The notes beneath the pieces were generated by a model. It did no database searches. It was not told the origin of the DNA and was given only the letters and a program-made list of their open reading frames with translations. DNA of 64,000 nt from Solirubrobacterales bacterium. Lineage in GTDB: Bacteria > Actinomycetota > Thermoleophilia > Solirubrobacterales > 70-9. The DNA lies in the NCBI GenBank assembly GCA_020438355.1, contig JAGQUT010000001.1, positions 124,001-188,000 of the forward strand. The letters run 5' to 3'. Position 1 is the stretch's first letter, and each line of letters begins with the position of its first letter. The translations under genes and the position numbers were made by a program. Positions 44,329 through 54,001 of this stretch are shown here, piece after piece.

Positions 44329-45363
44329 TTACTCGGTGGAGTAGCCGAGTTCCTGGACGATCTTGAAGATCGAACCGGTGCCATCACCGAAGAATTCGTC
44401 GGCGACCTTGTCCCAGCCACCGAACTCGGCGATGGTGAAGAGGCCTGCCGGAACCGGGAACTTCTCCCTGTCGAGCAGCTGCGGGTTTACAGAGCGGTAG
44501 CCCTGCTCCTGCCAGATCTGCTGCGCCTCGTCGGTCCAGTTCCAGTCAAGGAAGTCGGTCGCGGCCTGTGACGCACCCTCGATCACGGCAGCGGGCTGTT
44601 CGATCAGGATGGTGGACTCGGGGACCACGTAGTCGACGTCCTCGCCAGCGAGCTGGGCGGCGATCGCCTCGTTCTCGTAGGAGAGCAGAACGTCACCGGT
44701 GCCGCCGAGGAACGCCTGGAGGGCGACCCGGGCTGATTCTGACTGGGTCGGGGTCTTCGAAAGTACGTTCTTGACGTCATCGAGGGCCTGCTGCGGAGTC
44801 TTGCCGGAGTTGATGGCCGACCCGTAGACCGCCATGATGTTCCAGCGGGCGCCACCGGAAGTGAACGGGTTCGGCGTCACCACTTCGATGTCGTCGTTGT
44901 TGACGATGTCGTCGAAGTTCTCGATTCCGAGCGGGTTGCCCGGACGGACCACCATCGCTACGACCGAGTTGGTGACGATGCCCTTGTACTTGTTCTTGTT
45001 CCAGTTCGGGGATACCTGACCGGAATCGACCAGACGGGTGATGTCGGTCTCGAGGGCGAAGTTCACGTAGTCGGCGTCCTGGCCGGCCTCGACGGCGCGG
45101 CTCTGGTCTCCGGAGGCTCCGAACGAGTTGGTGAACTCGACGCCACTGCCGTTGGCGCTCTCCGTGAAGGCGGGCTCGAGATGCTCCTCGTACGCCTGCT
45201 GGGGGGTGGAGTAGGCGACCAGGTTGATGGTGCCGCCACTGCCGTCACCGCTGCTGTCGTCGCTGCCGCCGCAGCCGACGATGATCGCGCCGAAGGCGAC
45301 CAGGGCGAGGACGAGCAGAGACTGGATGCTGCGTCGGGTTCTGGTGGAACTGCTGAGACTCAT
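44329..45363 (-). CDS. sbp: Sulfate-binding lipoprotein
   Basis: The 344-residue substrate-binding protein of the importer has an N-terminal signal and a lipobox IIVGC followed by GGSDDSSG, so it is a membrane-tethered lipoprotein. Family features include VAYSTPQQAYEEHLEPAF, FGASGDQSRAVEAGQDAD, VVRPGNPLGIENFDD and NPFTSGGARWNIM, which form the sulfate pocket. ATG 45363 (MSLSSSTRT) is chosen over an in-frame upstream extension lacking a signal. An inverted repeat lies upstream. The set sbp-cysT-cysW-cysA is complete for sulfate uptake, but the sulfate-reducing enzymes are not in the window. Confidence 0.94.
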   Translation of the reverse strand: MSLSSSTRTRRSIQSLLVLALVAFGAIIVGCGGSDDSSGDGSGGTINLVAYSTPQQAYEEHLEPAFTESANGSGVEFTNSFGASGDQSRAVEAGQDADYVNFALETDITRLVDSGQVSPNWNKNKYKGIVTNSVVAMVVRPGNPLGIENFDDIVNNDDIEVVTPNPFTSGGARWNIMAVYGSAINSGKTPQQALDDVKNVLSKTPTQSESARVALQAFLGGTGDVLLSYENEAIAAQLAGEDVDYVVPESTILIEQPAAVIEGASQAATDFLDWNWTDEAQQIWQEQGYRSVNPQLLDREKFPVPAGLFTIAEFGGWDKVADEFFGDGTGSIFKIVQELGYSTE

Positions 45364-45394
45364 TCGTAATATCCCTCTTGTTGATGAAGTTACT

Positions 45395-45408
45395 TTGTTG
45401 AGCAACAA
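45395..45408. promoter_or_regulatory. Candidate operator upstream of the sulfate operon
   Basis: TTGTTG-AG-CAACAA is a perfect 6-bp inverted repeat with a 2-bp spacer, 32 bp upstream of the sbp start. The flanking sequence contains plausible promoter hexamers on the minus strand (TTGAGC, then TAACTT after 16 bp). It may bind a sulfur-status regulator. It lies in the about 210-bp divergent region shared with xseA. Confidence 0.4.
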
Positions 45409-45573
45409 GCTCAATAAACGAGACGGGCAAGGTAGCACGGAGCCGGGCAGAATGTCGAGCCAAGTGGTCAGAAAGGTCATATTTCTGATCCAGGATCCCC
45501 GGCTTCTCCCTTTGTGATGGGAAATGGCCGACTTCTGCCGGTTGGTCACACAAGCCCGTCAACGGCCGCTGTC

Positions 45574-47064
45574 ATGCTGGCCGGTGTGAATGAGGAGCAC
45601 CCAGACCCCTTCGGCTCGGCCGGGGGAGAAGGCACCCCGGCGAGCCCGAAGGCCGACGCGCCGACCCCGGTCGGTGAGTACGCGCAGCAGCTGAAGCGTG
45701 ACCTGCGGCGCCTGCCCGCCGCCACGATCACCGGCGAGGTGACCAACCTCAGCCAGTCCCGGGTCCAGATCTACTTCGAGCTCCGTGATGAACGGGGTGG
45801 CGTGCAGGGCACGATGTGGAAGCGGGAGTTCGACGCGCTGAACCTCCCCGAAGGTGCCGTCAAGGTCGGTGCGCAGATCGTCGCCACCGGAGCGCCCGAC
45901 TACTACGAGGGGGGCAGGAACGCCTCGCCCTCGTTCAGCTTCCGCGCCGCCGACATTCGCCCCTCCGGCGAAGGAGACCTGATCGCCCGGCTCGCCCAGC
46001 TGCGAAAGCAGTTCAAGGCCGAGGGGCTGACCCGTCGGCAGAAGGACCTTTATCTGCCGGTGCTGCCTCGCAGGATCGGAGTCATCACGGCCGAGGGAGG
46101 TGCAGCGAGGCAGGATCTCCTGGTCGGGCTTGAGCGTCGCGGCTGGAAGGGGGAGATCGTCTGGGGTTTCGCCCCGGTCCAGGACCGCAAGGCTGCTCCG
46201 CTGATCACCAGGACCCTGGGTGACATGGCTGCCTTTGGCGAAGTCGAGGCGATCGTCGTCTGCCGGGGTGGCGGCAGCCTGACCGATCTCTGGGCCTTCT
46301 GTGACGAAGACCTCTGCCGCCGGGTGGCGACCCTCGCGATTCCGGTGGTGTCAGCGGTCGGTCATGAGCGTGACGTGACCTTGCTCGATGACGTTGCCGC
46401 GGTCCGCGCTTCGACTCCGACCCATGCCGCCGATGCCGTGATCCGGATTGACGTCACCGAGGCGAAGAACCAGATGGCCCGGGCGGCCGGCCTCCTCGGT
46501 CGCGCCGGGAGGGGAGCCGTCACAAGCCGGGTTGGCCCCCTTGCGGCGATGGCCGCGGGGCCCGGGAGGGCCATCCGGGCCGAGCGGGTCAGGCTGAACC
46601 AGAAGACCAGGGAGGTGCGTGCATCGGCCGACCGTGGGATCGAGAACCGGACCCTGGCCACGAAGGGGACGCTCGAGAAGGGGGTGCTCCCGGCCTCGTC
46701 CCGGGCCCTGCTGAGGATCGGTGAAGACATGCGGCTGAACGTGGCGCGACCGCGCGATCTCGCCGCGAAGGTCACGAGCCGGCTGGAAACGGCCCAGCGG
46801 AAGCTTCAGGGCGAACAGGTGGCGCTCCGGGCCCATGATCCGCAGAGGACCTTGGAGCGCGGTTACGCCCGGGTGGAGGACCTTGCCGGAGAGCCACTCG
46901 TCACGGCCAGGGCGGCGCGGGGGGCGGGTGACGTTCGGATCCGGTTTGCCGACGATTCTGTCGACGCGGTGGTCGGCGGATCCAGACGCCGACGACGACG
47001 CAAGAATGACGAGGGTCAGGAGTTCGAGCAGATCAGCATGGAAGGCCTTGAAGACAGTGAGTGA
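45574..47064 (+). CDS. xseA: Exodeoxyribonuclease VII large subunit
   Basis: XseA degrades single-stranded DNA together with XseB. It has an N-terminal OB-fold (TITGEVTNLSQSRVQIYFEL ... GGVQGTMWKREF), the catalytic core with PRRIGVITAEGGAARQDLL and VCRGGGSLTDLWAFCDEDLC, VSAVGHERDVTLLDDVAAVR, and a C-terminal coiled-coil region. The 496-residue length is slightly above normal because of an N-terminal Gly/Pro-rich lead (about 30 residues). ATG 45574 is chosen; GTG 45586 is also possible. The stop overlaps the xseB start. Confidence 0.94.
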   Translation: MLAGVNEEHPDPFGSAGGEGTPASPKADAPTPVGEYAQQLKRDLRRLPAATITGEVTNLSQSRVQIYFELRDERGGVQGTMWKREFDALNLPEGAVKVGAQIVATGAPDYYEGGRNASPSFSFRAADIRPSGEGDLIARLAQLRKQFKAEGLTRRQKDLYLPVLPRRIGVITAEGGAARQDLLVGLERRGWKGEIVWGFAPVQDRKAAPLITRTLGDMAAFGEVEAIVVCRGGGSLTDLWAFCDEDLCRRVATLAIPVVSAVGHERDVTLLDDVAAVRASTPTHAADAVIRIDVTEAKNQMARAAGLLGRAGRGAVTSRVGPLAAMAAGPGRAIRAERVRLNQKTREVRASADRGIENRTLATKGTLEKGVLPASSRALLRIGEDMRLNVARPRDLAAKVTSRLETAQRKLQGEQVALRAHDPQRTLERGYARVEDLAGEPLVTARAARGAGDVRIRFADDSVDAVVGGSRRRRRRKNDEGQEFEQISMEGLEDSE

Positions 47065-47335
47065 AGAAGCACCCGAAACCACCCAGACATACGAGTCCGC
47101 CACCTCCCGCCTTGACGAGATCATCCGGCGTCTCGATTCGGGAGAGGCTCAGCTTCGCGAGACTCTCGACCTCTGCGAGGAAGCAAAGGGCCTTATCGAG
47201 TTCTGCGCCGGCGAACTTGCCGCCGTGGATCAGGGCCTGAAGGAACTGAAGCTCGAAGAGCTCGCCGGCTCCCTGACCGGAGGGACGGCCTCGCCTGCCC
47301 CCGAGGACCCTTCCCTACCCGGAGATTCCGCCTGA
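47057..47335 (+). CDS. xseB: Exodeoxyribonuclease VII small subunit
   Basis: The 92-residue XseB partner shows YESATSRLDEIIRRLDSGEA and LRETLDLCEEAKGLIEFCAG, the two helices of the family, and a short Pro-rich tail. GTG 47057 overlaps xseA by 8 bp; the longer in-frame extension is out of family. Its last 21 bases overlap the convergent addA-like gene. Confidence 0.9.
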   Translation: MSEEAPETTQTYESATSRLDEIIRRLDSGEAQLRETLDLCEEAKGLIEFCAGELAAVDQGLKELKLEELAGSLTGGTASPAPEDPSLPGDSA

Positions 47336-50300
47336 CAGAAGTTCACAGGCCCAGCAGTCCCCGCAGGGCTGGTGGGTCGCGGAGCTCCCGCCGAGGTAGC
47401 GGCCTCGGGCGATGTCGCCGACCAGGGCCGCGACCGAGTTCCGGGCCTGATCCAGCCGGTCCCGGTCGAACCGGTCGATTACCGGGGTACCGGGACTGCG
47501 CAGGAAAACGAAGGCCGTATCGACCTCATCGGTATTGAGTGCCTGGCTCACGGCCAGGGCGTAGAGGTCACGCTGCAGGTCGTACTTCTCCATGAGGGCT
47601 TCGATGGAAGTACCTTCGAGCTGGTTCGACTTGTAGTCGAGAACCATGGGCCGGTCGGAGTCACGCAGCAGCAGGTCGGCGTAGCCACGGACCATCACAC
47701 CGTCTATCTCGACCAGGAGGCTCGCCTCCACATCCGCCCGCCGCGAGCTCACCTGCTTGCCGAGATCGGACTCGATGAAGCCGCTCAGCATCTCCCGCGC
47801 AAGGTCGAGATCCCCTACTGAACCGACACCGAACCCGGCGAGGACCTTCTCAATGGCCGGATCACCGGGCATCCGCCACTTCTGCGCTGGCAGCGCTTCC
47901 AGCAGTTCATGAACGGCGAGGCCGAAAGCGGTTGCGTCTGCCGCGCTCCGCTGGCCCATCTCCGGGTCGAGCGGCTCGGCCGCGAAGCCTCCTGATACGC
48001 CTGCCGCTGCTTCTGGCGGGTCGAGCTTGAGCACCCGGGTCGCGAAGAACCGGGCCGGGCAATCCCGATATGCCGCGAGGGCCGAGTAGGAGAGTGGAAC
48101 CCGCGGGAAAGCGGCGGCAGGTGGTCGTTCGATCGGTGGTGTCCCCGCACCACTGGTTTCAGTCGCCGGAGGCGTGATCTTCATGACCTGGTCAAGGCCC
48201 TCGGCGTCCTCTGGCCGGACCAGGGTCACCTCGATCATGCTGTCGGGCAACTCGAAGTCAGCCCCGTCGATTGCCTCGGGGGCCGGCACCGGAATGCCAT
48301 TTTCGATCTCCTGGACGTCGAATGCCTGGGTGAGCCTGGTCGCGGCCGACCGGGACTCGGTCAGGCTCGGCACCTTTTCGAGAGAAGCAACGCCGCTGAG
48401 AACGAGTCGTTTCTCGGCCCTCGTCAGGGCCACGTGAAGGATCCTCAGTTCCTCGTCGGTCGTCTCTTCCTTGCTCTGAACCTGGATCGTCGGCCAGTCG
48501 TAAAGATCGAGGCTCTTTCCCCCCGCTTCTGGCAAGCGGAGTCCGATGTCAAACCGTCCGGGTTCATCTATTCGTGGCGAGACCCAGATCACGCTTTCCG
48601 AATTCGACTTCGACTCCCTCCCGAGGTCGGCCACACAAACCATCGGGAACTCGAGACCCTTGGACTTGTGGATAGTCATCAGCCGGACGACGTCGGAATC
48701 CTCATCTTCGGTCGCGACTGCCTGTTCTGAATCAATCCTGGAGCTGTCGTCGATCCAGGAGGCAAGGCCTCTCAGGTCACGACCCTCGGTGGCTTCGTAC
48801 TCACCGGCGATCTCGGCGACTCTCCTGATGTTGGCCAGCCCCGCGCCTGACGGGTCCCGGACAGCGCTGACCAGGTCGTACCCGGTCCCGGCGACGACTG
48901 CCTTGACGAGTTCGGCGAGGGAAAGGCCGGCCCGCCTCGCCTGGAGATCGCGAATCGTGTCGACGAATCTCCTGGCCAGTTCGCGGTCCGGCTCCTCGAT
49001 TCCAGTGATGCCCTTGTCGGCCAGCTGTTCAAGCCGCGACCAGAGCGGCTGGCGCTGGTCCTCTTCCCCCTTTTGCGCGAGCAGCCAAAGGGCCGACGGA
49101 CTGATTCCGCAGGCCGGACCAGCGAGAGTGCCGCTCAGAGATTCATCGTCGAGCGGATTCGCGACCGTGGCGAGCAGCGACCTGAGGTCAACGCCCTCCC
49201 GGGTCTCCCAGAAGCCTGTGCCACCGACGACATAAGGACGGACGCCCACCTGCTTCAAGGCCTCCTCGAACATCCACATGCGGGTCTTGGTGCGGAGCAG
49301 CACCACGATGTCTCCCGGGGGCACACCGTCCTCGATCGCAGTCCGAATGTGCCAGGCAAGGACCAGGGCCTCGGCTTCGTGCTGTCCACGACTCTTCGTC
49401 ACATTCTGGGTCTCACCGGGGCGCGGAGCCAGCGGACCAAGCTCAGCTTGCTGCCACACTTCCGCCTCGGTCAGCAGGAGCTCCACCTTGGGGGCGAGGG
49501 CGCCCTTCCCGTCGGCCCCGGGGGCCACACCGACTCTGAGCTCCTCGAACTCGTGCCTGGTGCCGCCGGTCTTCCCGCCGGGCTCGCTGCTCGTCCGGGC
49601 GCTCGAGATCAGCTCCTCGAACTGGCGGCCGATCTCGTTGACTGCTCCGATCACCGGTGCCTCCGAGCGGAAGTTCGCGCTGAGAGACAGCGCTTCCACC
49701 TCGTATCTGTGCTCGTCCCGTTCGCCGGCCTTCCGACGCTCCTCTTCGGAAGGCAGCCGGTGGGACAGGCCCGCCCGGCGCTGGCGGAACAACTCGACGT
49801 CGGCGTAACGGAAACCGTAGATGGCCTGCATCTCGTCACCGACGGTGAAGAGTGTCGTTTCGTCACCGCGGAGCTGGTCGATCAGATCCATCTGGAGGCG
49901 ATTAGTGTCCTGGAACTCGTCGACCATGATCTCGACGAACTGTTCGCGGTAGAGGGCCGCGATGTCGGGCCGGCGCAGAAGCAGGTCGAGAGTCTTCAAC
50001 TGCAGATCCTCGAAATCCAGGCCACCTCTCCGGGTCTTGGCCGCTTCGTACTGCTCCCCGTAGTTGACCAGCAGCGCGGAGAGAGCCGCGTGATAGGGCG
50101 GGCCGATTTCACGGCTCATCAACTCGACCTTGGCGTTGCGCATTAGGTCGCAAAGGCGAGGTATCTGGCCGGAGTTCGCGTAGATGTCGATTCCGTTGAG
50201 AACCTCAAGGGTGAGATCATCCGGATCCAGATCCTCGAGCGCCGCGATCACGTTGTTGGCACGCTGGGTCGGCGCCGGTTTGACTGACTCGTCACTGCGG

Positions 50301-50902
50301 ACCGCAAGGGCTTCCCGCAGCAATTCGCGCTGGATCTCCTCAAGGGGCCGGAGTCTCGGTTCAGGCAGCAGGGGCTCGAACTCACCGGCGGCTCGCAGCC
50401 TCTCGTAGGCCGACTGGATCCCCTCTTTCAGGGTGCTGGCGTTGAACCGGGACAGCAGGGAAACGGCCTGGTCCGTTTCGCAACTCCGCTCCAATGCTGC
50501 CGCATAGGCTGCTTCCTTGAGCCTGCTGGCGACCACGTCATCGATCACCTCGAAGGCAGGGTCCACCGTCGCGGCCACCGGGTGACCGCGGAGTATCCGG
50601 GCGCAGATCGAGTGGAAGGTTCCGACCCACAGGCTTCCCATCGAGAAGGTCATGTCCCGCTCGTCCCTCAGGCTGCGAATCCGCTCCCGGAGCTCACCCG
50701 CTGCCTTGTCGGTGAAGGTGAAGACGAGGATTGACGAAGGCTCGACGGGTTCACCCTTCCGGCTGTCGGTGTACTCACCGGTGAGGAGGCGCTCATAGCG
50801 GTGGACTGTGGTGCTCGTCTTTCCCGAGCCGGCGCCGGCGCTGAGCAGGATGTCGGGTGAGTCGCTGTCGATCGCTGCTCTCTGCTCGGAGGTCAGGTTC
50901 AT
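47315..50902 (-). CDS. addA: AddA-like helicase-nuclease
   Basis: The 1195-residue protein combines a UvrD-like helicase with a C-terminal PD-(D/E)XK nuclease, as in AddA/RecB/AdnB-type recombination enzymes that resect double-strand breaks. Walker A is AGAGSGKTS (about residues 22-30). Other helicase motifs are VDEFQDTNRLQ, FTVGDEMQAIYGFRYAD and LMTIHKSKGLEFP. The nuclease motif is VLDYKSNQ with a downstream Q..LYALA. A possible Fe-S cluster is suggested by DCPARFFATRVL and the C-terminal CGDCWAC. ATG 50902 overlaps the addB-like stop (ATGA). The family is certain; AddA versus AdnB cannot be settled by eye. Confidence 0.92.
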   Translation of the reverse strand: MNLTSEQRAAIDSDSPDILLSAGAGSGKTSTTVHRYERLLTGEYTDSRKGEPVEPSSILVFTFTDKAAGELRERIRSLRDERDMTFSMGSLWVGTFHSICARILRGHPVAATVDPAFEVIDDVVASRLKEAAYAAALERSCETDQAVSLLSRFNASTLKEGIQSAYERLRAAGEFEPLLPEPRLRPLEEIQRELLREALAVRSDESVKPAPTQRANNVIAALEDLDPDDLTLEVLNGIDIYANSGQIPRLCDLMRNAKVELMSREIGPPYHAALSALLVNYGEQYEAAKTRRGGLDFEDLQLKTLDLLLRRPDIAALYREQFVEIMVDEFQDTNRLQMDLIDQLRGDETTLFTVGDEMQAIYGFRYADVELFRQRRAGLSHRLPSEEERRKAGERDEHRYEVEALSLSANFRSEAPVIGAVNEIGRQFEELISSARTSSEPGGKTGGTRHEFEELRVGVAPGADGKGALAPKVELLLTEAEVWQQAELGPLAPRPGETQNVTKSRGQHEAEALVLAWHIRTAIEDGVPPGDIVVLLRTKTRMWMFEEALKQVGVRPYVVGGTGFWETREGVDLRSLLATVANPLDDESLSGTLAGPACGISPSALWLLAQKGEEDQRQPLWSRLEQLADKGITGIEEPDRELARRFVDTIRDLQARRAGLSLAELVKAVVAGTGYDLVSAVRDPSGAGLANIRRVAEIAGEYEATEGRDLRGLASWIDDSSRIDSEQAVATEDEDSDVVRLMTIHKSKGLEFPMVCVADLGRESKSNSESVIWVSPRIDEPGRFDIGLRLPEAGGKSLDLYDWPTIQVQSKEETTDEELRILHVALTRAEKRLVLSGVASLEKVPSLTESRSAATRLTQAFDVQEIENGIPVPAPEAIDGADFELPDSMIEVTLVRPEDAEGLDQVMKITPPATETSGAGTPPIERPPAAAFPRVPLSYSALAAYRDCPARFFATRVLKLDPPEAAAGVSGGFAAEPLDPEMGQRSAADATAFGLAVHELLEALPAQKWRMPGDPAIEKVLAGFGVGSVGDLDLAREMLSGFIESDLGKQVSSRRADVEASLLVEIDGVMVRGYADLLLRDSDRPMVLDYKSNQLEGTSIEALMEKYDLQRDLYALAVSQALNTDEVDTAFVFLRSPGTPVIDRFDRDRLDQARNSVAALVGDIARGRYLGGSSATHQPCGDCWACELLSGGISG

Positions 50903-53826
50903 TCCGGGCCCCCTTCGCCGTTCCCCGGAACCCAGTCCGGAACGCCGGCGTGATGAAAATGGTTCAGGCACTCGGAGGGGTCGTGGGTGATCTCTCCGCG
51001 GAGGATCTTCCGGGCGGCCGTGCCGGCCTTCTCGAAACCTTCTTCTATCTCTGCGGCAAGGTCGTCAGTGACGTCGTTGTCGACCAGCCCGATGTCGGCC
51101 AGCGCGGCTTCCTGCTCCCTGGCGATCAGACCCCTCGACTTGTGCTGGGCGGCGAATACGGGCACGTATAGACCGGCGGCCGGTTTCAGCCCCCAGAGCT
51201 CCTCCAGGGCCTTGAGGTAAAGCGTGAGCTGGACCTTCCCTTCACGCTTTATCTCGGCCAGGCTTCGATAGGCACTGCGGCCCGACTTGTAGTCAAGGAC
51301 TGCCCCGTTTCCGTCCTCGTCCTGGTCGATCCGGTCGATTGCGCCCCTTAGTGTCCAGCCATTGCCTTCAAGCGGCGGCTTCGAACCGTCCTCGTCGAAG
51401 CCGAACTTCTGCTCCAGCCCGACCGGCTTGTAAGCGGCTCCCGTCCGGTCAGCCTCGCGACGCAGAAAGCGGGCGAGTTCGGTCTCCACCTGATGACGCT
51501 GGATGCGGTGGCTGGCGGTGTCATCCCCGAGACCACACTGCCCGGCCTTCTCCTTGACCAGCGAAGCCATTTCGGCAATCCACTCCGCTCCGTCGCCTGA
51601 AGGCAGCTCTCCGGGGTGGTTTTCGTAGAGCTCCGCCAGAACGGCGTGGATGAGGTTTCCCTTCGCCATCGCGTCCGGGTCCGGTCCGAACCGGGCCGGT
51701 CGCAGGGCCCTCTCGAAGAACCATCTGTACGGGCACTCGATGAAGGCTTCGAGTGCGGTGGCCGAGAACATGTTCGCTCCGGCCAGTGACTCCATCGCGG
51801 CGGGGGAGTCGATGTTCCGGAAATCGCCGGTCAGGTCCTTGACCCGGTTCGCCCGGTCAACCGCGACGAAGGCATCGTCCAGCGCGCCGCCGGCAGGGGG
51901 GTCGGTGATTCCCTGCGATGCCGCGGCCAGCGCCCACTCGTGCTCACTCGGTGCCTCGGCCGGATCGAACAGGATGTCCGAACTGTTCCGGCGTATCCGC
52001 CTCAGGTCGGCCCCACCGTCGACGAACAGGCGGGTGATCTCTCCGACCAGGGGAGAGGGGAACTCGGCCTTGCCGTGGACGTCGGCGACCCGGTAGGAGA
52101 GCCAGATCCTCTTGGTCGGAACGGCGAGGCAGGAGTAGAAGAGATAGGTCTCCTGTTCCTCCTGGTCAGTCAGGTCGGGCATTCCCAGCACGGATCTTCC
52201 GTCCCTTGACATGAGCGGACTGCCTTCACCCCGGCCGAGGTCCTTCTCCTGGAGTGAGGCCACAAACAGGTAGCCGGAGCGCTTGGCGCGCATCGAGTAG
52301 GGACTGGAGATCTGAACCGTGTGGGCGGTGGGTACGGCCCAGGTCTTGACGGCGCCGCTGCTTATCGCCTCGATCAGATCGAGCGAACCCAGGCGGCCTG
52401 GAGTGGATTCCTCGAGTTCCGCGATGGCCCGCCGGATGGCCGTCGACATCTGGGTCTCCGTGGCGATCGCCGATCCCGGCAGGCCGTCCGGCCCGGACTT
52501 CACCAGGTTCACCGCGGCAGCCTCCGCCACTTCCCTGGCGGCAGTGGCCGGGTCCCCGGACTTGAGGGCCTGCCATCCGGGAATCTCGAAGCTCCCCCGG
52601 ATCCGGTCGGCCACCTTTCCGGCGTCGGTCTCGCCTGCGCGGCGTGACTCGAACTCGATCCGGTCAACCTCCCCCTGATCCAGTCCGAGCGGACCCCTGA
52701 TCAGGGCGATGAACCGTTCGGCGGTCCCGTTCTCTGAACCGGCTCGAAGCAGGTTCAGAACGGCCTGCCCGGTTGCCGTCTCCGGCGCTTTCGTTTCCGC
52801 TTCGAGGGTGGCCGGGATCCCGTACTCGCTCAGCACTTCGAGGATCGGCCCTCCGTTGACCGCAGGGGCATCGATCGCGATCGCGATCTCACCCGGATCG
52901 ACGCCGGACTGGACCAGCAAGGCGATCTCGGCACCGATGGCCTCGGCTTCACCGCGTCGGCCCGAGGCCTCGACTATCGAAACGGCATCGCCGGGTTCGA
53001 GGCTTCCGTCCCGGTCCCGGTCGAGAAAGGCTCGCTCGAGATCGACCAGCAGGGGATCGTGATCGGGCGAAGCCGCGGGCCTGCTGGTCTCGGCTTCGAC
53101 CTTGCCGCCGATCGATTCGAGGCGGCCCAGAAGACTCTCGGTTATCGCCATGGCCCGGTTGCCGCGCTCGTGCGTCATCGCGACCGTCACCTCAGTTTCG
53201 GCGGCCAGTCGCCTGAGGAGATCGAGCTGACGCTGCGTCATGTCATCGAAGCCGGCCACGAACACCGGCCGCCCCTGCCAGTCCTCGAATGAACGCGCTG
53301 ATGCGAGTTCGGCTCGCGCCGGAAGGTCTGTCAGGCCCTGCTCGTCCAGCAGCTCGAGGTACCGGCGGTGGACATCGGCAACGGGGCCGACAGCTTCCGC
53401 TAACGCCGCGTCGTCGAAAGCCTCCGGCCTGACCAGGTTCTCCCGGAACTCGTCTATCGCCTGGAGTGCTGCGTCGATCAAGCCGGGCTGATCGTCAAGG
53501 TGAACGGCCAGGGCGGGCCAGCCGGACTCGATTGCGGCGGCGGCAAGGGAGCGACGACGGAGGGGCGAGGCGATACCGGTCCCACCCCCGTAATTCCTGG
53601 CCGTCGACTCGTCACCGAGGATCTCGTCGACCAGGTCCTTGAAGTGAACGACTCTGCCGCCGATGAAGGCGCCGTTGCTTCTTGTCAGGCGTCGCTCCCA
53701 GCCGAAAATGTCGTCGGTAGAGGGAACGACGAGGACCGGATCATCGGCCAGACGCGCCTCGAAACGCTCCCGGACCAGTTCGGTCCGGCCGGAGTTCGGG
53801 GGGCCTTTGATGATCGTCAGGGGCAC
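50899..53826 (-). CDS. addB: AddB-like nuclease subunit with degenerate Walker A
   Basis: The 975-residue protein starts at GTG 53826 (PLTIIKGPPN). The N-terminus has the P-loop-like GPPNSGRTELV, in which Arg replaces the usual Lys. The middle helicase-like part is diverged. The C-terminus carries a PD-(D/E)XK nuclease motif AVLDYKSGRS with the GAIDRIDQDEDG strand before it. Only a single Cys is seen at the N-side Fe-S position (ECPYRWFFERAL) and only one at the C-terminus (SECLNHFHHAG), so a four-Cys cluster is not complete. It precedes and overlaps the addA-like gene and is probably its structural/nuclease partner. Confidence 0.88.
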   Translation of the reverse strand: MPLTIIKGPPNSGRTELVRERFEARLADDPVLVVPSTDDIFGWERRLTRSNGAFIGGRVVHFKDLVDEILGDESTARNYGGGTGIASPLRRRSLAAAAIESGWPALAVHLDDQPGLIDAALQAIDEFRENLVRPEAFDDAALAEAVGPVADVHRRYLELLDEQGLTDLPARAELASARSFEDWQGRPVFVAGFDDMTQRQLDLLRRLAAETEVTVAMTHERGNRAMAITESLLGRLESIGGKVEAETSRPAASPDHDPLLVDLERAFLDRDRDGSLEPGDAVSIVEASGRRGEAEAIGAEIALLVQSGVDPGEIAIAIDAPAVNGGPILEVLSEYGIPATLEAETKAPETATGQAVLNLLRAGSENGTAERFIALIRGPLGLDQGEVDRIEFESRRAGETDAGKVADRIRGSFEIPGWQALKSGDPATAAREVAEAAAVNLVKSGPDGLPGSAIATETQMSTAIRRAIAELEESTPGRLGSLDLIEAISSGAVKTWAVPTAHTVQISSPYSMRAKRSGYLFVASLQEKDLGRGEGSPLMSRDGRSVLGMPDLTDQEEQETYLFYSCLAVPTKRIWLSYRVADVHGKAEFPSPLVGEITRLFVDGGADLRRIRRNSSDILFDPAEAPSEHEWALAAASQGITDPPAGGALDDAFVAVDRANRVKDLTGDFRNIDSPAAMESLAGANMFSATALEAFIECPYRWFFERALRPARFGPDPDAMAKGNLIHAVLAELYENHPGELPSGDGAEWIAEMASLVKEKAGQCGLGDDTASHRIQRHQVETELARFLRREADRTGAAYKPVGLEQKFGFDEDGSKPPLEGNGWTLRGAIDRIDQDEDGNGAVLDYKSGRSAYRSLAEIKREGKVQLTLYLKALEELWGLKPAAGLYVPVFAAQHKSRGLIAREQEAALADIGLVDNDVTDDLAAEIEEGFEKAGTAARKILRGEITHDPSECLNHFHHAGVPDWVPGNGEGGPE

Positions 53827-54001
53827 GGTCGCAACTCTAGGGTCGGAGGCGGCGGTGATCTTCTGACACCTGGCGGCTGCCCGCCCGGGTGTTTTCGGGC
53901 TTCCAGATCCGCAAAATGCGGCGTTCTGCAACATTTTTTGCGTCCTGTGGCATCTCTATCTTCACGGTTGTCCGATCAACCAACCCCGAGGACGGCCCTT
54001 C

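Noticed and set aside
47315-53826. addBA-like pair as an antiphage defence system
   Set aside because: AddAB-type enzymes are ordinary recombination nucleases, and no toxin, methylase or other defence gene lies beside them.
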